Shown here one piece after another: positions 57,436-64,000 of a stretch of 64,000 nt of DNA. Origin of the DNA: Leuctra nigra (Eukaryota > Arthropoda > Insecta > Plecoptera > Leuctridae). The notes below the pieces were generated by a model that saw only the letters and a list, made by a program, of their open reading frames with translations, searched no databases and was not told the DNA's origin. The translations under genes and the position numbers were made by a program. Numbering within the stretch: the first letter of the stretch is position 1; each line of letters starts with the position of its first letter. The stretch is from the NCBI GenBank assembly GCA_934045905.1, contig OW203763.1:47609494-47673493 (forward strand). Reading direction: 5' to 3'.

Positions 57436-59102
57436 CCCTAGTAGAAAATACTGATCACCAACTGATCACCATCTGATCACTTTTTTGTAAACCAACTTGT
57501 TCACCAATTGTAAACCATTTTGCTCACCAATACATCACATTTGTTTCAAAAGGTGATGTATTGGTGATCAGTTTTATGCCAATTGATAGCCAAGCTCTCG
57601 GCTAACGCAAACCAACTGATAGCGAAAACACACCAATTCATCACTATTATAAACCAGTTGGTCACCAAAACAAACCAACTGATAGCTAAGCACTCGGCTA
57701 ACACAAACCATCTAGAGCCAAAACACACCAATTCATCACCATTATAAACCAATTAATCACCAAAACAAACCAACTGATAACCATTGAGTACGAATTGATC
57801 ACCAAAACTAACCAATAGGTAACCGTTTGATCACCAAAACAAACCAATAGATAACCATTTGATCACCAATGCATTCCAATAATTTAGAACAAAATTCAAA
57901 AGTTTAATTAATTACTACAACTTAATTAACATTCGTAAGCACATTTTGACCACATATCTGTAGAGAATCGGACAGTTACAATTAGCATGCTAATTTAAAT
58001 TATTTTGCTGCGACGAAGATTTGAACGCGGGTCCCTCTGCGTGACATCTCACAGCGTACGCTCTGCGCCATGGAGGCAGTTGACTTTTCTTGCACTGAAA
58101 GGGCTATACCTATAACTTGCTCTGCTATGTTGTTAACTTATGCTTGTAATAGTATTTTTAAGGTTTATTTTACAATTGATTTGCAGTAAACTGTTGGGCA
58201 TTTTATACAGATCGTACCATCATAATTTGTGTAATACAAGAAAACTGATACCCTATTAGATAATTAATAATCTAAACAATAAGTTTGAATGTTCCGTTGA
58301 CACAAAATTGGTAAATTTAGAACAAACTGTATTACGATAATTGTTTGTATATTGTACTTCATACTTCCTCCTTTGATCGAGTCCCGCTCAGCTGGATAAT
58401 TTTTATGTAATTCATTGATTTCATTGGAACTTACCATAAAAACAATATTTCGTCGAACAATCTGTGTTCATAGTATTTTCCTTCGATTATTTAATAATTG
58501 ATATAGATAAGTATACCTACTTATTATAAAAATAATAATTCTTAATCCCGTCGTTCAAAAGTTCTTCAAAATAAGTACGTGTTCATTTTAAACGTTGTCC
58601 AATACTCCCTGTCGATGCGTTTTCATATGAAACTCATAGTAAATGTAACGACCCGATCCACTGATTGCACTCCAACCACGTTTTTGCATGCAGTTTCTCC
58701 ATCATAAAATGATCTACCTAAATAAAGTTATTTGTGTGAAAATAATTTAATGTTGATAAAAGAGTAAACCAATTGCAATCAAGTGGTGATGTATTGGTTT
58801 AATATCTTTGGTTATCAAACGGTGACTTATTGGTAAGATTTGGTTTACGAAAGAATAAACCAATTGTAAACCAGATGGTGATGTATTGGTTTCATTTCTT
58901 CGGTTATCTATCGGTAATGAATTGGTTTGTCTTGGTTTGTGTGGTTTGAATTGACGTGAAATGGTGATCAAATGGTGATGAATGTTGGCTTGCTGTAGAA
59001 GGTTGGTTATGTCGGGTTTACAAATGGTGATCAATTGGTAATCTCGGTTATCAAAATGTGATCAGTTGGTGATCAGTTGGTGATGTATTCCTTTTACTTG
59101 GG
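57436..59102. mobile_element. 1.7-kb foldback built of TGATCACCAA-type repeats
   Basis: The left end 'actgatcaccaactgatcacc' pairs with the right end 'ggtgatcagttggtgatgta'. Between about 57450-57875 and 58745-59080 lie dozens of imperfect short repeats of 'aaaccaattgatcaccaaaac' type, the right side being the complement. The central 850 bp is not repetitive and contains a tRNA-like relic. Target duplication is not evident, and the borders are approximate. Confidence 0.6.
58010..58086 (-). repeat. tRNA-like relic
   Basis: The minus strand reads 'ctccatggcgcagagcg' (box A-like), 'gtgagatgtcacgcagaggg' and 'gcgttcaaatc' (box B-like). This arrangement is seen in tRNA-derived repeats. The acceptor stem does not pair well, so it is unlikely to be a working tRNA. 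Confidence 0.4.
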
Positions 59103-59151
59103 CAACCAATCGAAATATATATTTTTTTTAAATTGGACTAATCAACGAATT

Positions 59152-59190
<39 letters not shown>

Positions 59191-59192
59191 AA
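59152..59192. repeat. Poly-C/poly-A tract
   Basis: 29 C (59152-59180) directly followed by 12 A. This is the longest homopolymer in the window. Confidence 0.95.
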
Positions 59193-59973
59193 CGGTTTAC
59201 AAACAGAAAAGGTGGTCCGATCATGTGTGCAAAATTTCAGATCGACCGGTGAAACGGTCTTGTATTGCTCCAGGTATCAGAAAAAAATAGAGGTCCTTGT
59301 CAAGACGATTTAAAAAGAGTCGTTCGCTCAAATTAATAGCACACTTTACTTGCAGATAGCTCTCATATGACGAAACAAATTATAAAAGTGCAGACAAACG
59401 ATGCTAAAAAATTAAAAACAGACCATCAAAAAACAAATACTTGTCCGCATTTCCACTCACACTTGATATAATCAAAACGGAACCGTGCTATTTATAAGTT
59501 CATCTTGCCCTGTCTCACATCTCAGCCAATTCAATCATTAATCTATTTGAAAAAAATTTGTGCCCGATTAATAATTTGAAACGAACATGTTTGACTTGAT
59601 ACTTTTACTCAATTAATTATAAAAAAAAACGTTTATCTGCTATAAATCAGTAAACCCTCCCATGCAAATTTTACTTGTGGTGTTTTGGTGTTGGTCTTTT
59701 GGTTTTGTTAATCTACCTCTCATGTTTTCTCATGTCATCTCATGTTTTATAGACCTAGATGTATTCAAAAACAAATTTTTAACAAAATGTGTAACCCACC
59801 CCAAAATTGTACCTGTTTATTTATCATTTATTTTTGTTAGTCATTGAATATATGTTTTACATGCTCAGAAAATTTCAAGATGGTCTTTCATAAGGTTTCG
59901 GAGATACAAATTAAAAATTATATTGTAATATCAATATATGAATTTTTGTTAAATTAAAATATTATATAATTTA
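59193..59973. other. Gene-free stretch
   Basis: No gene recognised. The start ('cagatcgaccggtgaaacgg') recalls the 26.1-26.5 kb repeat. Confidence 0.35.
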
Positions 59974-59975
59974 TA

Positions 59976-60843
59976 CCGGGTGGCACAAAAAAAACCTGAT
60001 TGAGAGGTCACTATATCGAAACTATAATTGAAAGGATTCTGAAATTTGTACACAAATTAGAAAACATTCCAAAAATTTTTATGTGCAAGTTTCAAAAACA
60101 TTACTTTTGTAGGAAAAAAGTTACAGCTGCTCAAATTTGGTTGGAAAAAATTGATTATACGAAGCTCAAATAGCGCGCGTCGAGAAAACTTCCAATGGCT
60201 GGGACGCTGTTGAGCGTAAAATCAGAAAATGAAGATTATTTCTAAACTTTTATTACACACGTTATAAAAGTGATTCTTTTCCCACTATTCTGTTTCCAAG
60301 CTCAACTTCAAGATTCCATAATTTTCGTTCCATTCATTCAAATTGATTGAAATTTTTACACAATCGATCTTAATCTATTTGGAATTTTTATTTAAGCAAA
60401 ACCTGTTTCCAATATTTTTGGGTCAGGTGGTAGACAATACATTATCACACCAATTAACAAGGGCTACTATATTTCTTAACCGGGTAGCCGGGCCGGATAA
60501 AATTTATTATCTAAATCTTCTTCCTCTTCACTCTCTACACCCTCTATATATTTGGAATATAATTTGAAATTTTCAGCTTGATATCGTACGTAGTTTTGAA
60601 GAAACAGCGTCCCGGCCATTGGAAGTTTTCTCGACGCGCGCTATTTGAGCTCTGTATAATCAATATTTTGACATCCAAATTTGAACAGCTGTAACGTTTT
60701 TCCTACAATAGTAATGTTTTTGAAACTTGCACATATTAAATTTTGGTATGTTTTCTAATATGTGTACTAATTTCAGAATCCCATCTATAATGGTGTCGAT
60801 ATAGTGACCTCTTAATCAGGGGGATTTTTTTTGCGCCACCCGG
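59976..60843. mobile_element. F2 family, best-preserved copy
   Basis: Long terminal inverted repeats of about 250 bp start CCGGGTGGCACAAAAAAAAC and end with the near-complement, and TA borders both ends (59974-59975 and 60844-60845). Inner motifs 'gaggtcactatatcgaaac' and 'caatggctgggacgct' recur inverted at the other end. Other copies are at 14470-14870, 17085-17745 and 41706-42864. The TA target suggests a Tc1/mariner-related MITE; no transposase is present. Confidence 0.75.
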
Positions 60844-60997
60844 TATTTCCCAGACTCGGCTACGGAGATAAATATGAATTGGTTGAATTACAACTTGCAT
60901 TGAAATCCTTCAGTAGGTTTTCGTTTTCCTACTCAATTTTTCCACATGGCAAATTAAACAATTGTGAAATTTTCAAATAAATAACATGAACAATAAC

Positions 60998-61116
60998 CGT
61001 CAGCAATGGCAGCGCCATGGACTGGATGGTGGGGGGTGTCTCATCAACCGGATCTCCCCGGGCGATGCGGGCGGCACGGGCGGCTGCGGCGGTCCGGGCG
61101 TCGTGTTCCATTTGCA
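60998..61116 (-). CDS. MULE-like gene, exon 7 of those visible
   Basis: The acceptor is TTTATTTATTTTAG and the exon is entered in phase 1. It encodes 'LQMEHDARTAAAARAARIAR' followed by 'GDPVDETPPTIQSMALPLLT', an Ala/Arg-rich probable helix and then a polar tail. The frame stays open into AT-rich sequence to a TAG near 60929. The sharp drop in GC content after 'LLT' suggests splicing at a weak donor, GTTATTG (60997-60991). If that donor is not used, the protein would end with about 29 further hydrophobic residues. The G+C-rich composition is unlike the flanking introns. No domain recognised. Confidence 0.55.
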
Positions 61117-61165
61117 CTAAAATAAATAAACACAATTGATTTGTGTTATAAATTATAATACTTAA

Positions 61166-62178
61166 GGATGATCTAGACCACGTGACCACCTACGTCATGC
61201 CCTGCAATCTTCAAAACGAATCAGACCGCCATTACATTTTTAAGAAGAAAAGATGGGTTCACTTTCGTTCGAATAACTTCATAATTACCCTAGCTACAAT
61301 AATTCGGTCAAGGACTGGGAAGTTAATAAAAGATCGCTCTCAATGTTTCATATGACACTTTAATAATGAAAATGCTTTACTGAACTAAAAAGTGGGTTTT
61401 CACTACGTCAAAACGTCGGCAAAACGTCGACCACGATACGCAAATCAAGTCTCATTAATCTGGACAATACGAAAATATTAAACACATACCTGCAGTTATG
61501 ATCTATACGATATTCCTTATTTTTCACGACGATATTTTCATATCTTTTACAAGCACAACACATCTCCAAATTACTTCAACGAGCCTACATATTACACCGT
61601 CTTGCTCCTCGTATTTAAGTTTTGTTTTACTGTCACGCCAAAGAAACAACCTTGGAAACTCCTGACCTTGCTTCGAAAAGTCATAATAAAGAAGGCAGTG
61701 GTTCTAACCTGACAGTAGACAAAACTTAAATACGAGGAGCAAGACGGTGTAATATGTAGGCTCGTTGAAGTAATTTGGAGATGTGTTGTGCTTGTAAAAG
61801 ATATGAAAATATCGTCGTGAAAAATAAGGAATATCGTATAGATCATAACTGCAGGTATGTGTTTAATATTTTCGTATTGTCCAGATTAATGAGACTTGAT
61901 TTGCGTGTCGTGGTCGACGTTTTGCCGACGTTTTGACGTAGTGAAAACCCACTTTTTAGTTCAGTAAAGCATTTTCATTATTAAAGTCTCATATGAAACA
62001 TTGAGAGCGATCTTTTATTAACACCCCAGTCCTTGACCGAATTATTGTAGCTAGGGTAATTATGAAGTTATTCGAACGAAAGTGAACCCATCTTTTCTTC
62101 TTAAAAATGTAATGGCGGCCTGATTCGTTTTGAAGATTGCAGGGCATGACGTAGGTGGTCACGTGGTCTAGATCATCC
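61166..62178. mobile_element. TTAA-flanked 1.0-kb palindrome in an intron
   Basis: Arms of about 480 bp start GGATGATCTAGACCACGTGA and end with its complement, differing at only a handful of positions. TTAA lies at 61162-61165 and 62179-62182. The centre is near 61670. It lies wholly inside the intron between the exons at 62299-62412 and 60998-61116 of the minus-strand gene, so the pre-mRNA would carry a hairpin of nearly 500 bp. No transposase frame. Confidence 0.85.
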
Positions 62179-62298
62179 TTAAGTAAACCAGAGAAAGTGC
62201 AATCATTTGCTGACAATGTAGCTTACAAGAAGGAGAATGCACTATGCAGGGACCCCTTTATGATCTACAAGATAGTTAATAAAATACTTGACACTTAC

Positions 62299-62412
62299 AT
62301 TGAAGGGCGTCCAATTCATCGGGTGGCAACTCGTATTGGGGATCGTCTATCCCCAGCCTAAACCCTGGTGCCTCAACGTCAGCGACGTGTATTGGCTGTA
62401 CCGCATTTCCAT
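62299..62412 (-). CDS. MULE-like gene, exon 6 of those visible
   Basis: It is bounded by acceptor TTTTGTACACAG and the canonical donor GTAAGTG, with phase 1 in and phase 1 out. It encodes 37 full codons, including 'VQPIHVADVEAPGFRLG' and 'DDPQYELPPDELDALQ'. This is an acidic, Pro-containing segment without a recognised fold. The good splice sites and matching phases with the neighbours at 62551-62614 (exit phase 1 if its 4-base repeat is discounted) and 60998-61116 support it as a real exon. It continues the acidic low-complexity region of the protein. Confidence 0.7.
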
Positions 62413-62550
62413 CTGTGTACAAAACAAAATGCACATTAGGTAAAGGTAGTCTTTAGCACCACATTGTTAGCAGGTGTAACGACTTCGGTGTATGGCGCGA
62501 CCATACCGCACTATACGAAAGTTTTGTTCAATGTATTTATGCAAATTTAC

Positions 62551-62614
62551 CTTGCAAATCGCCATCAGCGTCACTGTCAGTCAGCTGTAAGGTCGATAAT
62601 ATTATCCACAAGAT
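62551..62614 (-). CDS. MULE-like gene, exon 5 of those visible, with frame-breaking 4-base duplication
   Basis: The acceptor is TTCTTCTCCTGTTTACACAG and the donor GTAAAT. Entered in phase 1 from the preceding exon it reads 'DLVDNIIDLTAD' and then TGA. A tandem duplication TCAGTCAG on the plus strand (62577-62584) lies exactly at this point. One copy fewer would make the exon 60 bases long (phase 1 in and out, like its neighbours), and the other frame downstream ('SDADGDLQ') continues the acidic theme. So either this allele is truncated at 'IIDLTAD', or the duplication is a sequencing or assembly error. 'NIIDLT' fits the SUMO-interaction consensus (hydrophobic-hydrophobic-Asp-Leu-Thr beside acids), as an inference. 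Confidence 0.65.
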
Positions 62615-62804
62615 CTGTGTAAACAGGAGAAGAACGTATTATAATAAGTTAATATTTCAACGGTGGAATTTAGGCATTTTCAATAAAAGTTCAATAACTC
62701 TTATTATTATTTTTAGAGAAGTTCATTTCTAAAAAATATTTGAACTTTCCTTTTTCGACCAATGCATGTAAAAGTTCAAATTCACAAGAAATGTCTCAAC
62801 CTAC

Positions 62805-63244
62805 CTATATCATCGACGGCAGGTTCAGCGTTGTTATTGCCGTTCGCGTTCATTCTGCTGTCATCGTTAGAGTCGTTGTCATTGGAGTTGTCGACTTCGA
62901 CAACAGCGGCTGCGGCGTCGTCGACGTCAGAGTCGGCGTCGTCGACGTCAGAGTCGTCGTCGTCAGTGTCGTCGTCGTCAGTGTCGTCGTCATCAGAGTC
63001 GTCGTTGTCATAGTCCTCGTCATTGCCGTCGTCATTGCCGTCGTCGCCAGAGTCCTCGTCATTGCCGTCGTCGTTGCCGTCGTCGTCAGAGTTGTCGTCG
63101 TCAGTTTCGTCGTTGGCATAGTCCTCGTCGTTGCCGTCGTCATTGCCGTGGTCAGAGTCGTCAGAGTCGTTAGAGTCAGAGGTGTCTTCATTGTCTGCAG
63201 CCGCTTGCAGCTCATCAACTAATGACGTTGCATTGTGGGCGCAC
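62805..63244 (-). CDS. MULE-like gene, exon 4: Asp/Asn-rich acidic domain
   Basis: The acceptor is GGGACAATTCAG and the donor GTAGGT, with phase 2 in and phase 1 out. 147 codons start 'CAHNATSLVDELQAAADNED' and continue as a long run dominated by Asp, Asn and Ser. It is encoded by imperfect GAY/AAY/GGN trinucleotide repeats ('DDGNDD', 'DDDDTDDDD'). It is followed by 'NNNAEPAVDDI'. The region must be intrinsically disordered and highly acidic. The repeat codons mix GAC, GAT and AAC, so it is not a pure microsatellite, which supports selection on protein. Complementary-strand frames rich in Val or Thr are shadows. Confidence 0.75.
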
Positions 63245-63385
63245 CTGAATTGTCCCAATTAATTATAAATTAACTTATACACACATTCGTTATTCATTAG
63301 ATCACGATTAATTAGTTCAAAAAATTTCAATTGCATTATTTAATATAATGTCAGATTAGAATTCGTAACGGTTAGTGATACCAAC

Positions 63386-63554
63386 CTTCGGAGGAAGTCC
63401 AACACTGAATAACGATGTTGCAATAGAGCTTCCTCCGATGCTCTAATACGGTGGTCCTGGTCGATGTATTCCTTCCGGCGGCGTGCTTTTTTCAGGCCGT
63501 TGTTGAGGCGCCGGAACTCATTCGTGTGTGTGGCCGCCAATTTTCGCAGTCGCG
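63386..63554 (-). CDS. MULE-like gene, exon 3
   Basis: The acceptor is GTTTTAATGAACAG, phase 1 in. It ends in phase 2 at donor GTTGGT, a weak but phase-consistent choice, since the next exon enters in phase 2. It encodes 'RLRKLAATHTNEFRRLNNG' and 'KKARRRKEYIDQDHRIRASE', then 'EALLQHRYSVLDFLRR'. This is a basic, strongly helical segment with a possible bipartite nuclear signal (KKARRRK). The position, directly after the TNNxVExxHxxxN block of the previous exon, is that of the helical C-terminal tail of FLYWCH/MULE-type proteins. Confidence 0.75.
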
Positions 63555-63638
63555 CTGTTCATTAAAACACAATTTGAATTGAAGTGCTGACACAATAATT
63601 GGTTTATGGTAGTTAAGTTACTCGGAGAGATAACTTAC

Positions 63639-63810
63639 TTAAGAACATCCATATGTTTTGATGCGTTCCTAACTTGGCGTTCACGACGCGGTGGAATGCT
63701 TCCACGTTGTTGTTAGTTCTCCTTGGCGTTCCAAACAGTGATAGTACATTGGGCCTGATGGTGTGCAACCAAAATCTTCTCACGTATTCGAGTAACCTAC
63801 CAAATCGAGC
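63639..63810 (-). CDS. MULE-like gene, exon 2: TNNxVE transposase-derived block
   Basis: The acceptor is TTATTCTCTTTCAG and the donor GTAAGTTA; phase 0 in, phase 1 out, with 57 full codons. The peptide includes 'ARFGRLLEYVRRFWL' and 'RRTNNNVEAFHRVVNAKLG' followed by 'THQNIWMFL'. The pattern T-N-N-x-V-E-x-[FW]-[HN]-x3-N-x(3-6)-P/Q-N-I-W-x-F is the conserved block near the C-terminus of MULE-transposase-related proteins with FLYWCH fingers, abundant in arthropods. Family members are domesticated or mobile Mutator-like transposases. The catalytic DDE and FLYWCH parts would be upstream, outside the window. Confidence 0.8.
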
Positions 63811-63960
63811 CTGAAAGAGAATAATCCTTTGTATCCCTTATGCCACTTCGTAAAATGGGTACACTTCTGGACACGGAAAATGGTAGGCAGTCAATATTTT
63901 CTCGACTACTAGGCAAGTATTTATTACTTATTTAATGTAATTTTTCGGCCCCAAACTCAC

Positions 63961-64000
63961 ACTAGCCATCCGGTCTTTGTGCCAAAAAATTACATTAAAA
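63961..64000 (-). CDS. MULE-like gene, partial exon at window edge
   Basis: The minus-strand frame reads 'FNVIFWHKDRMAS' up to a GTGAGT donor (63960-63955) and exits in phase 0, matching the phase 0 entry of the next exon (63810). The exon is cut by the window edge and so is incomplete at its 5' side. It continues smoothly into 'ARFGRLL'. Confidence 0.65.

Noticed and set aside
62740..63222. Val-rich and Ser/Thr-rich ORFs around the acidic exon
   Set aside because: They are other-frame or opposite-strand readings of the GAY/AAY repeat. Only the Asp/Asn frame has matching splice sites and phases.

Overview
This window is arthropod-type nuclear DNA, most probably from an insect; no species can be named from it. 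The evidence is: (1) a tRNA-headed SINE with the body and 3' end typical of insect SINEs; (2) a CsRn1-type Ty3/gypsy element primed by tRNA-Trp; (3) a first coding exon whose protein start matches arthropod calcium/calmodulin-dependent protein kinase I; (4) GT-AG introns with long AT-rich spacers. Nothing bacterial was seen: no operons, and no long unique ORFs outside transposons.

Most of the window is transposon-derived. Region 1-7 kb is a nest of short non-autonomous DNA transposons (hAT, Harbinger-like, TA-targeting and TTAA-targeting), a SINE and a LINE-mobilised retroposon, many with exact target-site duplications. Region 7.8-13 kb holds a 33-bp array, a Penelope-like fragment and a 2.3-kb array of a 51-bp satellite. 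Region 14-23 kb carries foldback elements, a 200-N assembly gap and a 2.4-kb palindrome of about 300-bp units beside that gap. Exon 1 of CaMKI lies on the minus strand at 24.4 kb. Region 25-31.6 kb is repeats, including a second full hAT-A copy. A Ty3/gypsy element with two nearly identical LTRs but a broken pol occupies 32.6-37.1 kb. A tRNA-Ala-like sequence lies inside an inverted repeat at 38.3 kb. Region 41.7-45.2 kb is nested elements, and 45.2-47.6 kb is a 15-bp/60-bp minisatellite. A decayed Helitron-type helicase is at 50.7-51.5 kb. Foldbacks and hAT elements fill 54-60 kb.

The right end carries the 3' part of a multi-exon minus-strand gene, with seven exons between 64.0 and 61.0 kb. 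Its product resembles the C-terminal end of FLYWCH/MULE-transposase proteins, followed by an Asp/Asn-rich acidic tract. Exon phases chain correctly except in one 64-base exon that contains a 4-base tandem duplication. A C-terminal RING exon on the same strand at 56.7 kb may belong to this gene. A roughly 1-kb near-perfect palindrome sits in one of its introns.

The main candidate for something undescribed is a set of four unrelated-looking, near-palindromic foldbacks (0.27 to 1.0 kb), each flanked by TTAA. They are accompanied by four hAT families that each carry dense arrays of a different short subterminal repeat. All calls were made by eye, so element ends given as approximate should be treated that way.
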